Positions 28,003 through 37,632 of a DNA stretch of 64,000 nucleotides are shown piece after piece. Source of the stretch: Accumulibacter sp031732795 (GTDB lineage: Bacteria; Pseudomonadota; Gammaproteobacteria; Burkholderiales; Rhodocyclaceae); the NCBI GenBank assembly GCA_031732795.1, contig JAVMKC010000091.1, positions 1-64,000 on the forward strand, written 5' to 3'. The stretch's first letter is position 1, and each line of letters begins with the position of its first letter. The notes below the pieces were generated by a model that worked only from the letters and a program-made list of their open reading frames with translations, was not told the DNA's origin and ran no database searches. Position numbers and translations under genes: made by a program.

Positions 28003-29964
28003 GTGAGCGCTCATTTCATCGACTTGCCACAGTTGCTGGCCGCGCGGGGCACGGTGCGCTTGCCGGGTTCGAAAAGCATTTCCAATCGACTGTTGCTGTT
28101 GGCGGCCCTGGCGGTCGGCGACACCGATCTGCGCGATCTGCTGCATTCCGACGATACGGCGCGGATGTTGGAGGCGTTGCAGGCTTTAGGCGTCGGCGTC
28201 GAGCCGATCGGCGAGAATGCTTACCGGATACGTGGCACCGCTGGTGACCTGCCGGTTCGCTCGGCGTCGTTGTTTCTCGGCAACGCCGGGACTGCCTTCC
28301 GTTCATTGACCGCGGTGCTGGCTCTTGCCGGTGGCCATTTCACGCTCACTGGCGTGCCGCGCATGCACCAGCGGCCGATCGGCGACCTGGTCGACGGCTT
28401 GCGGCAGTTGGGGGCCAATATCGACTATTCCGGCAGCGCCGGCTTTCCGCCTTTGCGCATCGCCCCGCCGTCACTGCCGCAAGTGGGCCGGATGCCGGTG
28501 GTCCAGCTGCGTGGCGACGTCTCCAGCCAGTTTCTCAGCGGTTTGTTGATGGCCTTGCCTCTTTGCCGGATGGCGAGCTGTGTCGAAGTGACCAGCGAAT
28601 TGATTTCAAAGCCATATGTCGATATCACTCTGGCGTTGATGGCCCGCTTCGGGGTGAACGTTGAGCGGGACGGCTGGCGGCGTTTCACCGTTCCCGCCGG
28701 CAGCGTCTATCGTTCGCCGGGAGAAATTCACGTTGAAGGCGATGCTTCTTCAGCGTCGTACTTTCTGGCCCTCGGTGCGTTGGGTGGCGGACCGCTGCGG
28801 GTCGAGGGCGTCGGTCGTGATTCGGTGCAAGGCGATGTTCGCTTTGCCGAAGCGCTGGCAACGATGGGCGCAAAAATCCATTACGGAGAAAATTGGCTTG
28901 AGGCAGCGGCACCCGAGAATTTGCCGTTGCACGGGCTGGATCTCGATGCCAATCATATTCCCGATGCGGCAATGACTTTGGCAACGGTCGCCCTGTTCGC
29001 CGACGGTCCGACTACCTTGCGCAATATCGCCAGTTGGCGGGTCAAGGAAACCGATCGACTGGCAGCGGTGGCCCACGAGTTGCGCAAATTGTCGGTCGAG
29101 GTCGACGAAGGACCGGACTACATCCGCATTCATCCGCCTGCCCGCGGGTTGTCGCCGGCGGAGATCGACACGTACGACGATCATCGGATGGCGATGTGCT
29201 TTTCATTGGCGGCGGTGGGCACGCCGTTGCGGATCAATGATCCTGAGACGGTGGCGAAAACGTTTCCGGATTATTTTCAATGCTTTGCCGATGTGGTCCG
29301 GCCGGTGCCGGTGGTGGCCATCGACGGCATTTCCGCTTCCGGCAAGGGCACGGTGGCGTCGCGTGTCGCAACGGCACTGGGATGGCATTACCTCGATTCA
29401 GGTGCCCTGTACCGTCTGACGGCACTCGCTGCCGCCCGGGCCGGTGTCGACTGGACCGATGAAGCGGCGGTGGCGAAACGGGCGGCGGTGCTCGACGTGG
29501 TCTTCGCCGGTGAGCAGATCGTCCTAGCCGGCGAAGATGTCAGCGATGTCATCCGCAGTGAGGAAATTTCGACCGGTGCCTCGATCGTCGCGGCTTTGCC
29601 GGCCGTCCGAGCAGCGCTGCTGTTCCGGCAACGCGCCTTCCGTCGCGCTCCCGGACTGGTCGCTGACGGCCGAGATATGGGTTCGACGGTCTTTCCCGAT
29701 GCGTGCTGCAAAGTGTTTCTTACGGCCAGCGTCGAGATGCGTGCGGAGCGACGATATAAGCAGTTGTTAAAAAAAGGAATCGCTGCTAGTATGGCGGACC
29801 TTTTGCTGGATCTTCGCGCGCGTGACGAACGGGATAGCCAACGCAGCGTCGCTCCGATGCAGCAGAGTGCGGACGCTCAATTGCTCGACACCACTCACCT
29901 GACCATCGATTTCGCGGTGAACCAGGTTTTGGATTGGGTCAGACAGGGTTCGCAAAATCGGTAA
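28003..29964 (+). CDS. aroA-cmk: Fused EPSP synthase and cytidylate kinase
   Basis: A 653-residue fusion. Residues about 1-430 are 3-phosphoshikimate 1-carboxyvinyltransferase, with PGSKSISNR (21-29), LFLGNAGTAFRSL (90-102), RPIGDLVDGLR and the KETDRL signature (348-353). Residues about 435-650 are cytidylate kinase, with P-loop DGISASGKGT (441-450), LDSGALYR and DGRDMGS. The junction has almost no linker. The start is GTG. Such fusions are known in some betaproteobacteria; the normal order here is aroA then cmk then rpsA, so loss of one stop codon explains it. Confidence 0.95.
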   Translation: MSAHFIDLPQLLAARGTVRLPGSKSISNRLLLLAALAVGDTDLRDLLHSDDTARMLEALQALGVGVEPIGENAYRIRGTAGDLPVRSASLFLGNAGTAFRSLTAVLALAGGHFTLTGVPRMHQRPIGDLVDGLRQLGANIDYSGSAGFPPLRIAPPSLPQVGRMPVVQLRGDVSSQFLSGLLMALPLCRMASCVEVTSELISKPYVDITLALMARFGVNVERDGWRRFTVPAGSVYRSPGEIHVEGDASSASYFLALGALGGGPLRVEGVGRDSVQGDVRFAEALATMGAKIHYGENWLEAAAPENLPLHGLDLDANHIPDAAMTLATVALFADGPTTLRNIASWRVKETDRLAAVAHELRKLSVEVDEGPDYIRIHPPARGLSPAEIDTYDDHRMAMCFSLAAVGTPLRINDPETVAKTFPDYFQCFADVVRPVPVVAIDGISASGKGTVASRVATALGWHYLDSGALYRLTALAAARAGVDWTDEAAVAKRAAVLDVVFAGEQIVLAGEDVSDVIRSEEISTGASIVAALPAVRAALLFRQRAFRRAPGLVADGRDMGSTVFPDACCKVFLTASVEMRAERRYKQLLKKGIAASMADLLLDLRARDERDSQRSVAPMQQSADAQLLDTTHLTIDFAVNQVLDWVRQGSQNR

Positions 29965-30160
29965 AGGGCGGTCGCTTTTTACCGCTGGTGTCACCCGTTC
30001 AACGTCTGGCCGCACAAGCCTGAAAGCGCTCGGAAACCATTTCTCCGGGGAGTTTCCTGGTGGTTTTCTTGGCATGTGGTGCGCGCGCCAACGCCACTGT
30101 GACGGGTGATCTCGATCAACGTACCCCGCGTGGTTCGCGGTCAGGTCAGTCTACTCACAT

Positions 30161-31858
30161 ATGTCAGCTAATCCCTCCATGCAAGAAAGCTTTGCCGAAC
30201 TTTTTGAAGAAAGCCTTGGGCGCCAGGAAATGCGTCCGGGTGAAGTCATCACTGCCGAAGTCGTCCGCGTCGATCAGAATTTCGTGGTGGTGAACGCCGG
30301 ACTCAAGTCCGAAAGCTATATCGACCTCGAAGAGTTTCTCAATGATCAAGGCGAAATCGAAGTAAAAGTCGGCGACTTCGTTCAGGTAGCCATCGAACAA
30401 CTGGAAAACGGTTTCGGTGAAACGCGCTTGTCGCGCGACCGCGCCAAGCGGGTTGCCGCCTGGAACGCGTTGGAACAGGCCTTGAACGACGGTTCGCTGG
30501 TCACCGGCACGATCACCGGCAAGGTCAAAGGTGGGCTGACGGTGATGACCAACAGCGTCCGCGCCTTCCTGCCCGGTTCGCTGGTTGATATGCGTCCGGT
30601 CAAGGATACCACCCCGTACGAAGGCAAGACTTACGAATTCAAGGTCATCAAACTCGACCGCAAGCGTAACAACGTGGTCGTTTCCCGTCGCGCGGTGCTC
30701 GAAGCGAGTGTCGGCGAAGAACGCGACGCTTTGCTGGCCGCCTTGAAAGAAGGCACCATCGTCAAAGGTGTGGTCAAGAACATCACCGATTACGGCGCTT
30801 TTGTCGATCTGGGTGGTATCGATGGTTTGCTACACATCACCGATCTGGCTTGGCGCCGTGTTCGCCATCCCTCGGAAGTGCTGGCCGTCGGCGACGAAGT
30901 GCAAGCCAAGATCCTCAAGTTCGACCAGGAGAAAAACCGGGTCTCGCTGGGCCTCAAGCAACTCGGCGAAGACCCCTGGGTCGGTATTTCCCGCCGTTAT
31001 CCGCCGACGACGCGGCTGTTCGGCAAGGTCACCAATCTGACCGATTACGGTGCGTTCGTCGAGATCGAACAGGGTATCGAGGGTTTGGTGCACGTCTCCG
31101 AAATGGACTGGACCAACAAGAACGTCCATCCGTCGAAAGTCGTCCAACTCGGCGACGAAGTGGAAGTGATGATTCTCGAGATCGACGAGGACCGTCGGCG
31201 GATTTCGCTGGGGATGAAGCAGTGCGCGGCCAATCCCTGGGACGAATTCTCGATGAACTACAAGAAGGGCGACCGCGTACATGGCGCCATCAAGTCGATC
31301 ACCGATTTCGGTGTGTTCATCGGCCTGCCGGGCGGTATCGACGGTCTGGTCCATCTTTCCGATCTGTCCTGGTCCCATCCTGGCGAAGAGGCGATCCGCA
31401 ACTTCAAGAAAGGGGACGAAGTCGAAGCGGTGGTGCTGGCGATCGATACCGACAAGGAACGCATTTCTCTTGGCATCAAGCAACTCGACGGCGATCCTTA
31501 CACCAGCTACATTGCTACGCACGATAAAAACAGCATCGTCCGTGGCACAGTCAAGTCGGTCGATGCCCGCGGGGCGGTCGTGACACTCGACGGTGACATC
31601 GAAGCGTATCTGCGGGCCTCGGAAGTCTCCCGCGAACGGATCGACGATCTGACCAAGGTGTACAAGGAAGGCGATAAAGTCGAGGCGATGATCATCAACG
31701 TCGACCGCAAGACGCGTTCGATCAGCTTGTCGATCAAAGCCAAGGAGCAGGCCGAGCAGCACGAGGCCATGCAGAAGTTTTCTGCCGACAGCAGCGCCAG
31801 TTCAGGAACGACCAACCTGGGTGCCTTGCTGAAAGCCAAGCTCAACAACCCACAGTAG
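30161..31858 (+). CDS. rpsA: 30S ribosomal protein S1
   Basis: A 565-residue RNA-binding protein that recruits mRNA to the ribosome. Six S1-type OB repeats can be followed by the recurring ITDYGAFVDLGGIDGLLHITD, LTDYGAFVEIE and ITDFGVFIGLPGG-type cores. No Shine-Dalgarno sequence is visible before ATG 30161, as is known for rpsA genes that are autoregulated through their leader; an in-frame ATG at 30179 is an alternative. It lies 196 bases after aroA-cmk and eight before ihfB. Confidence 0.97.
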   Translation: MSANPSMQESFAELFEESLGRQEMRPGEVITAEVVRVDQNFVVVNAGLKSESYIDLEEFLNDQGEIEVKVGDFVQVAIEQLENGFGETRLSRDRAKRVAAWNALEQALNDGSLVTGTITGKVKGGLTVMTNSVRAFLPGSLVDMRPVKDTTPYEGKTYEFKVIKLDRKRNNVVVSRRAVLEASVGEERDALLAALKEGTIVKGVVKNITDYGAFVDLGGIDGLLHITDLAWRRVRHPSEVLAVGDEVQAKILKFDQEKNRVSLGLKQLGEDPWVGISRRYPPTTRLFGKVTNLTDYGAFVEIEQGIEGLVHVSEMDWTNKNVHPSKVVQLGDEVEVMILEIDEDRRRISLGMKQCAANPWDEFSMNYKKGDRVHGAIKSITDFGVFIGLPGGIDGLVHLSDLSWSHPGEEAIRNFKKGDEVEAVVLAIDTDKERISLGIKQLDGDPYTSYIATHDKNSIVRGTVKSVDARGAVVTLDGDIEAYLRASEVSRERIDDLTKVYKEGDKVEAMIINVDRKTRSISLSIKAKEQAEQHEAMQKFSADSSASSGTTNLGALLKAKLNNPQ

Positions 31859-31865
31859 AGTAAAG

Positions 31866-32159
31866 ATGACCAAATCGGATCTTATCGCGCAACTGGCTGG
31901 ACGCTTTCCACAGTTACTCGCCAAGGATGCGGATTTGTCGGTGAAAATGATTCTCGATGCGATGGCTGAAGCGCTGGCCAAGGGTGATCGTATCGAAATC
32001 AGGGGGTTCGGCAGCTTCGCGCTGAATTACCGTCCACCGCGGGTCGGTCGCAATCCGAAGTCGGGCGACAAGGTGGATGTGCCGGAAAAATGGGTGCCGC
32101 ATTTCAAAGCCGGCAAGGAATTGCGGGAACGCGTGGACGGCTCGCTGGAAGACATCTGA
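31866..32159 (+). CDS. ihfB: Integration host factor subunit beta
   Basis: A 97-residue HU/IHF-family DNA-bending protein. The MTKSDLI start, IEIRGFGSFAL and RPPRVGRNPKSGDKVDVPEKWVPHFK-type arm (seen as the GRNPKSG signature) identify the beta subunit. IHF also bridges distant activator sites at sigma-54 promoters such as the one found at 44.5 kb. Directly follows rpsA in the conserved order. Confidence 0.96.
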   Translation: MTKSDLIAQLAGRFPQLLAKDADLSVKMILDAMAEALAKGDRIEIRGFGSFALNYRPPRVGRNPKSGDKVDVPEKWVPHFKAGKELRERVDGSLEDI

Positions 32160-32181
32160 ACGGTTGAGTCGATGCTTGAAT

Positions 32182-32213
32182 ACGGGCGGTGACGCGAGTT
32201 GCCGCCCGTTTGT
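32182..32213 (+). terminator. Probable intrinsic terminator after ihfB
   Basis: Stem ACGGGCGG/CCGCCCGT (8 bp) around a 12-base loop, followed by a short TTTGT tract, 22 bases after the ihfB stop. This likely ends the rpsA-ihfB transcript. Confidence 0.55.
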
Positions 32214-32332
32214 CGTGAATAATCAGGTCACGTCGTGACGAGCTCTGATGAAGGCTGATCAACGGTCGTGTTGTGGGGAGACGTTGTTGATCGAATCGCT
32301 GCCGATTGAGCGATGGAATATGAAGGTGGTCG

Positions 32333-32620
32333 ATGCGAGTGCTGTCGTGGGCTTCGAGAGTCCTGGTATTCCTGCTGTTGTTTGCTTTCGCGGTCAAGAA
32401 CACCGAGCCGGTCAGCGTTCGTTTCTTGCTCGGCGCCGTCTGGCATGCGCCGTTGATCATCGTGATGCTGGCTTTTTTCGTTGGTGGGGCGACCTTGGCC
32501 GTGTTGTCACTGTTGGGTACGCTTTTTCGCTTGCGACGCGAGATCGCCGGGCTCAGAGCGGGCCTTGTCGACTCCGCGAGCAGCGCGGCACGAATGGTAC
32601 CGCCTGAACATCCTCATTGA
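32333..32620 (+). CDS. lapA: LapA family membrane protein (DUF1049)
   Basis: A 95-residue protein with two membrane helices (about 8-25 and 40-62) and a short cytoplasmic helix, matching LapA/YciS. NTEPVSVRFLLG between the helices is the family hallmark. In E. coli, LapA works with LapB to control LpxC turnover and lipopolysaccharide assembly. Immediately upstream of lapB. Confidence 0.88.
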   Translation: MRVLSWASRVLVFLLLFAFAVKNTEPVSVRFLLGAVWHAPLIIVMLAFFVGGATLAVLSLLGTLFRLRREIAGLRAGLVDSASSAARMVPPEHPH

Positions 32621-32666
32621 AATCATGGAATAGTTCAGGTTTTGAACCACAGACAAGGTCAGCCGG

Positions 32667-33836
32667 ATGATTGAGTTCGAGTATTGGCAGTTGATCCTTT
32701 TTCCCCTGTTTTTCGGCTTGGGTTGGGCAGCGGCACGGATCGACATCCGTCATCTGGTCAAAGAATCACGGGCCTTGCCGCGTTCGTATTTCCAAGGACT
32801 GAATTTCTTGCTCAATGAGCAACCTGATCGGGCCATCGAATCGTTTGTCGAAGCTGTCAAGGTCGATCCGCAAACCATCGAACTCCATTTCGCTCTGGGC
32901 AGTTTGTTCCGGCGCCGCGGCGAAACCGAGCGCGCGATCCGCATGCATCAGAATCTCATCGAACGCGACGATATTCGCCAGGATCTGAAGTTGCAGGCGA
33001 TGGCCGAACTGGGTCAGGATTACTTGAAAGCTGGCTTGCTCGATCGTGCCGAAGAAATCTTCGACAAGCTCCGCACCACTTCTCTCGCCGAAGAAGCCAA
33101 GCGGAATTTGCTCGAAATCTACCAACTTGAAAAAGACTGGCAGAAAGCGATCGCCATCGCCTCGGAACTGCCTGATTACGCATCGCAAAAAGAGATTGCC
33201 GAATATTATTGCGAATTGGCTGCTGCGGAAATTCTGCGATCGCGCCGGGACTTGGCGATGCCTTATCTGCAGAGCGCGCTCGAACGTAACCGCAAATGCG
33301 TGCGCGCCAGTCTGCTGCAGGGCGATCTTTATTTTCAGCAGGATCAGGTGCAAACGGCCATTGCCAACTGGCAACGGATCGAACAACAGGACCCGACCTA
33401 TCTTGCCCTGGTTGCCAAGCGCCTGCTCGACGCCTTTCGTAAACTGGAGCGTCGGGAAGAGGGATTGCAGTTGCTGCGGGGGTATCTCGAGCATTATCCG
33501 TCGCTCGATCTGCTCGATGTCGTCTTTCAACTGGTTCTCGAAAGCGACGGTCCGGATGCTGCTTACCGTCTGGTTCGCGACGAATTGAAGCGTAATCCGA
33601 CGTTGCTGGGTTTCGACAAATTGCTCGAAGCCCGTCTGCTGGTCGCACCGCCGGAAAGTCGCTCCGACCTCGATCTTGCCAAAAGCATCGTCCAGGGATA
33701 CACCCGCCGCCTGGCCCGCTATCGGTGCGATAATTGCGGTTTCAAGGCCCGTCAGTTCTATTGGCGTTGTCCTGCGTGCGGTGGCTGGGAAACGTACTCC
33801 CCGAAACGCACCGAAGAATTCGATTTGACCCCTTAG
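32667..33836 (+). CDS. lapB: Lipopolysaccharide assembly protein LapB (YciM)
   Basis: A 389-residue protein with an N-terminal membrane anchor (about 5-24), several TPR repeats (about 45-330) and a C-terminal rubredoxin-like metal knuckle with CDNCGF and CPACGG. It is the adapter that promotes FtsH degradation of LpxC and so balances lipid A with phospholipid synthesis. The start gives MIEFEYWQLIL as in related proteins. Followed by heptose genes, fitting an LPS theme. Confidence 0.94.
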   Translation: MIEFEYWQLILFPLFFGLGWAAARIDIRHLVKESRALPRSYFQGLNFLLNEQPDRAIESFVEAVKVDPQTIELHFALGSLFRRRGETERAIRMHQNLIERDDIRQDLKLQAMAELGQDYLKAGLLDRAEEIFDKLRTTSLAEEAKRNLLEIYQLEKDWQKAIAIASELPDYASQKEIAEYYCELAAAEILRSRRDLAMPYLQSALERNRKCVRASLLQGDLYFQQDQVQTAIANWQRIEQQDPTYLALVAKRLLDAFRKLERREEGLQLLRGYLEHYPSLDLLDVVFQLVLESDGPDAAYRLVRDELKRNPTLLGFDKLLEARLLVAPPESRSDLDLAKSIVQGYTRRLARYRCDNCGFKARQFYWRCPACGGWETYSPKRTEEFDLTP

Positions 33837-33914
33837 GAGCGTTGATCTTGCCCGTTTCTCGATGCGATGCCGGATTCATCGCTCCGTTCAAGTGCCGGTA
33901 TTTGCCGTTCAGCC

Positions 33915-34847
33915 ATGTCGTTTGCTGATCTTTCGGCAACCCGTCTGCTGATCGTCGGCGACGTGATGCTCGACCGCTATTGGTTCGGTGAAGTCGAGCG
34001 AATTTCGCCGGAAGCGCCGGTGCCGGTGGTCAAGATCGGCCGCAGTGAAGAGCGGCCCGGAGGCGCCGCCAATGTGGCGGGCAATGTCCAGGCATTGGGG
34101 GCGCAGGTCTGCCTGTTATCGGTCGTTGGCGACGACGAGGCTGGTCAGGCTTTGCTCAATCTCGTTGCTGCCAAAGACATCGCCGTCAGTCTGCATCGCG
34201 ATCCGGCGATCAGCACCACGGTCAAGTTGCGGGTGATCGGGCGGCAACAGCAATTATTGCGTATCGACTTCGAGACCTCGCCGTCACACGAAGTGCTGCG
34301 CGCCAAACTCAGCGAGTTCGCGGAGCGGGTCAATGATTGCGACGCGGTGATACTTTCGGATTACGGCAAGGGTGGTTTGGCGCACATCGCCGAAATGATC
34401 CGTATCGCCCGTGCCGCCGGCAAGACCGTGCTGGTCGATCCAAAAGGTGAGGATTTTTCCAAATACGCTGGCGCGACGGTGGTCACGCCGAATCGTGCCG
34501 AACTACGGGCGGTTGTCGGCGGCTGGCGCGATGAAAGCGAATTGACGGACAAAGCCGAAACGTTGCGCAAATCGCTGGATCTCGAAGCTTTGCTGCTCAC
34601 CCGCAGCGAGGAAGGAATGACCCTTTACCGCGCGGATGGCAGATGGCATCAACCCGCGGTGGCGCGGGAAGTTTTTGACGTTTCGGGCGCAGGTGATACG
34701 GTGATCGCCACCTTGGCCGTCATGCTTGCCAGTGGTTGTCCCTGGGGGGAAGCGGTGCACGCGGCCAACGTGGCGGCCGGGCTTGTCGTTGGCAAACTGG
34801 GAACCGCGGTGGTCAGCCGACGGGAACTGGCAATTGCATTGGAGTGA
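33915..34847 (+). CDS. rfaE1: D-glycero-beta-D-manno-heptose 7-phosphate kinase (HldE domain I, single-domain)
   Basis: A 310-residue PfkB-family sugar kinase phosphorylating the C1 of heptose-7-phosphate for the LPS inner core. Motifs: GDVMLDRYWFGEVERISPEAP at the N-terminus, RPGGAANVAGN and the catalytic DVSGAGDTVIA. Only the kinase domain is present, so the nucleotidyltransferase half (HldC) must be elsewhere. ATG 33915 gives the family start; the frame is open further upstream. Next to hldD. Confidence 0.94.
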   Translation: MSFADLSATRLLIVGDVMLDRYWFGEVERISPEAPVPVVKIGRSEERPGGAANVAGNVQALGAQVCLLSVVGDDEAGQALLNLVAAKDIAVSLHRDPAISTTVKLRVIGRQQQLLRIDFETSPSHEVLRAKLSEFAERVNDCDAVILSDYGKGGLAHIAEMIRIARAAGKTVLVDPKGEDFSKYAGATVVTPNRAELRAVVGGWRDESELTDKAETLRKSLDLEALLLTRSEEGMTLYRADGRWHQPAVAREVFDVSGAGDTVIATLAVMLASGCPWGEAVHAANVAAGLVVGKLGTAVVSRRELAIALE

Positions 34848-34855
34848 AGTAAATC

Positions 34856-35860
34856 ATGTACACCATCGTCACCGGCGCTGCCGGATTCATCGGCTCGAAC
34901 ATCGTCAAAGCGTTGAATGAACGTGGCATTAACCGGATCATCGCTGTCGATCATCTGAGCCGGGCCGAAAAATTCAGGAATCTGGTCGATTGCGAGATTG
35001 CCGATTATTTCGATAAAGCGGTCTTTCTGGAACACTTGGCCGCGGGCGATTTTGATGGCGAGGTTGACGCCGTCTTTCACCAAGGCGCCTGTTCGAACAC
35101 CATGGAAAGCGATGGACGGTACATGTTGGATAATAACTACCGCTATTCGCTGACGCTGCTCGACTGGTGCCTGGAGCAGGAGGTGCAACTGCTTTATGCG
35201 TCCAGCGCAGCCACGTATGGCGGGGGGAATGTCTTCCGTGAAGAACGGCAGTACGAGTTGCCCCTGAATGTATATGGCTACTCCAAATCGCTGTTCGATC
35301 AGGTCGTGCGCCAGCGGCAGATTTCGGAAGGTGCATTTGCTTCCCAGGTGGTCGGTTTCCGTTATTTCAACGTTTATGGGCCGCGCGAATCGCATAAAGG
35401 ACGGATGGCATCGGTTGCCTTTCACCATTTTCACCAGTTCCGCAACGAGGGACGAGTCAAATTGTTCGGATCTGCCGACGGGTACGCGGACGGTGAGCAT
35501 CGGCGAGATTTCGTTCATGTGGCCGATGTAACCAAGGTCAACCTTTTTTTCTATGACCATCCGACGATATCCGGCCTGTTCAACGTCGGTACCGGTCGAG
35601 CGCAGACGTTCAATGAGTTGGCAGCGGCCAACGTCAACAGTTGCCGGGCCTTGGCCGGTCTGCAAGCGCTGCCGCACGAGGAACTGGTCCGGCAAGGGCT
35701 GATTGAATACATCCCGTTCCCGGATGACTTGCGTGGCAAATACCAGAGTTTTACCCAAGCTGATTTGAGCAAATTGCGTCAGGCTGGTTATCAGGAGCCG
35801 TTTCAATCGGTGGAGGAAGGCGTTGCGCAATACGTTCAGTGGCTCAACACACATGCGTGA
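34856..35860 (+). CDS. hldD: ADP-L-glycero-D-manno-heptose 6-epimerase
   Basis: A 334-residue short-chain dehydrogenase that makes the heptose precursor of the LPS inner core. N-terminal TGAAGFIGSNIVKALNERG binds NADP; YASSAATYGG and the YGYSKSLFDQ Tyr/Lys pair form the catalytic site. Lies eight bases after rfaE1 and overlaps cysM by eight bases. Confidence 0.96.
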   Translation: MYTIVTGAAGFIGSNIVKALNERGINRIIAVDHLSRAEKFRNLVDCEIADYFDKAVFLEHLAAGDFDGEVDAVFHQGACSNTMESDGRYMLDNNYRYSLTLLDWCLEQEVQLLYASSAATYGGGNVFREERQYELPLNVYGYSKSLFDQVVRQRQISEGAFASQVVGFRYFNVYGPRESHKGRMASVAFHHFHQFRNEGRVKLFGSADGYADGEHRRDFVHVADVTKVNLFFYDHPTISGLFNVGTGRAQTFNELAAANVNSCRALAGLQALPHEELVRQGLIEYIPFPDDLRGKYQSFTQADLSKLRQAGYQEPFQSVEEGVAQYVQWLNTHA

Positions 35861-36758
35861 GTTCGACACTCTGGAAAATCATGTCGGCGGCACGCCGCTG
35901 GTTCGCTTGCGACGTTTGCCGGACGAAACTCTTACTGCACGGGGTAACGTCATTCTCGCGAAACTCGAAGGCAACAATCCTGCCGGATCCGTCAAGGATC
36001 GGCCGGCGTTGTCGATGATCGTTCGCGCCGAACAACGCGGAGCGATCCGGCCGGGCGATACGTTGATCGAAGCCACCTCTGGAAATACCGGTATCGCTTT
36101 GGCGATGGCCGCGGCGCTGCGGGGATATCGGATGATCCTGGTGATGCCTGAAAACCAGAGCGTCGAACGTCGGCAGACGATGCGGGCTTTTGGCGCTGAA
36201 CTGGTTTTGACCCCGCGTGACGGCGGTATGGAATTGGCGCGCGATGTGGCCGAGGATCTGCGCAACAAAGGGCGGGGAGTCATTCTTGACCAGTTTGCCA
36301 ATCCAGACAATCCGTTGGCGCATTATGAAGGCACCGGTCCCGAAATCTGGCGGCAGACTGGCGGGAAAATCACTCACTTCGTCAGCAGCATGGGCACCAC
36401 CGGTACGATCATGGGTGTTTCCCGCTACCTCAAGGAGCAGAATGCCGACATCCGTATCGTCGGCTGCCAGCCTGAAGAGGGAGCGCAAATCCCGGGGATC
36501 CGCAAGTGGCCGGAAGCGTATCTGCCCCGCATCTTCGACCCGACGCGTGTCGATGCCATCGAATCGGTTTCGCAAGGCGAAGCCGAGGAAATGACCCGTC
36601 GTCTGGCTGGTGAAGAAGGTATTTTTGCGGGTATTTCATCAGGCGGAGCACTGGCTGTAGCCTTGCGGGTGGCGAATCAAACGGCAAATGCGCGGATAGT
36701 GACCATCGTCTGCGATCGAGGCGATCGCTACTTGTCCACCGGCGTTTTCCCAGGCTGA
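35853..36758 (+). CDS. cysM: Cysteine synthase B
   Basis: A 301-residue PLP enzyme forming cysteine from O-acetylserine and sulfide or thiosulfate. The PLP Lys is in NNPAGSVKDRPA; SGNTGIALAM and SSMGTTGTIMGVSRYLK bind substrate and phosphate; the GCQPEEGAQIPGIRKW region is typical of CysM rather than CysK. The chosen ATG overlaps the end of hldD; an upstream start lies deeper in hldD. Confidence 0.93.
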   Translation: MREFDTLENHVGGTPLVRLRRLPDETLTARGNVILAKLEGNNPAGSVKDRPALSMIVRAEQRGAIRPGDTLIEATSGNTGIALAMAAALRGYRMILVMPENQSVERRQTMRAFGAELVLTPRDGGMELARDVAEDLRNKGRGVILDQFANPDNPLAHYEGTGPEIWRQTGGKITHFVSSMGTTGTIMGVSRYLKEQNADIRIVGCQPEEGAQIPGIRKWPEAYLPRIFDPTRVDAIESVSQGEAEEMTRRLAGEEGIFAGISSGGALAVALRVANQTANARIVTIVCDRGDRYLSTGVFPG

Positions 36759-36766
36759 CTTCGGCG

Positions 36767-37552
36767 ATGAGGCCGACGCTGGTTTTCGACATCGAAACCA
36801 TTCCCGATGTCGCTGGTTTGCGTCGTTTGCATGCTCTGGACGAGAAGTTGTCCGATGCTGAAGTGGCCGAACTGGCCTTTCAGTGGCGGCGTTCCGAAAG
36901 CGGTCATGATTTCCTGCCCTTGCATTTGCACCGGGTGGCGGTGATTTCCTGTCTGCTGCGCGTGGGCAGCGAGTTGAAAGTGTGGTCGATCAGCGAACCC
37001 GAGCACGGCGAGGCGGAAATCATCCAACGCTTTTTCGATGGGATCGACAAATTCACCCCGCAACTCGTTTCGTGGAACGGCGGCGGCTTCGACCTGCCGG
37101 TATTGCATTACAGGAGCTTGATTCACGGCGTCGTCGCGGCGCGCTACTGGGATCTGGGCGACGGTGATTTCGGCGACAGCCGGGAATTCAAATGGAACAA
37201 CTACATCAGCCGTTATCACACCCGTCACCTCGATCTGATGGATTTGCTGGCGCTCTACCAGCCGCGTGCCAGCGTGCAACTCGACGAACTGGCCAAGCTG
37301 ATCGGCTTTCCAGGCAAGCTGGGAATGGACGGCGGCAAAGTCTGGCAGGCATGGCAGAACGGCCGCATCGCCGAGATCCGCGACTATTGTGAAACCGATG
37401 TGCTCAACACCTATTTGGTAGCGGCGCGATTTCGGCTGTTGCGCGGGGAAATATCACGTCACGAATACGCGGCTGAGGTAAGCTTGGCACGTACCGAACT
37501 GGCCAAGTCAGGCAAACCGCATTGGCAGGAGTTCCTGGCCGCCTGGTCATGA
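36767..37552 (+). CDS. PolB-like 3'-5' exonuclease (DnaQ superfamily)
   Basis: A 261-residue predicted nuclease related to the proofreading domain of family B DNA polymerases. The three acidic motifs are visible: FDIETIP (Exo I, residues 7-13), SWNGGGFDLPVL (Exo II) and YCETDVLNTYLV (Exo III). There is no polymerase domain. Function in the cell is unknown. It ends the lapA-to-cysM gene run and is followed by a likely terminator. Confidence 0.88.
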   Translation: MRPTLVFDIETIPDVAGLRRLHALDEKLSDAEVAELAFQWRRSESGHDFLPLHLHRVAVISCLLRVGSELKVWSISEPEHGEAEIIQRFFDGIDKFTPQLVSWNGGGFDLPVLHYRSLIHGVVAARYWDLGDGDFGDSREFKWNNYISRYHTRHLDLMDLLALYQPRASVQLDELAKLIGFPGKLGMDGGKVWQAWQNGRIAEIRDYCETDVLNTYLVAARFRLLRGEISRHEYAAEVSLARTELAKSGKPHWQEFLAAWS

Positions 37553-37568
37553 CTCGGCGCTGATTTGC

Positions 37569-37594
37569 CCGACAGATGGCATGGTCGGCTTTTT
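37569..37594 (+). terminator. Probable terminator after the exonuclease gene
   Basis: Stem CCGAC/GTCGG followed directly by CTTTTTCC, 17 bases after the stop. The stem is short but the T-tract is well placed. Confidence 0.45.
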
Positions 37595-37632
37595 CCTCGT
37601 CGAATCAAATAGTCTGAGTGTCGGAGAATTTC

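Noticed and set aside
34649..35869. 406-codon minus-strand open frame under hldD
   Set aside because: Antisense shadow of hldD; no ribosome binding site or motif.
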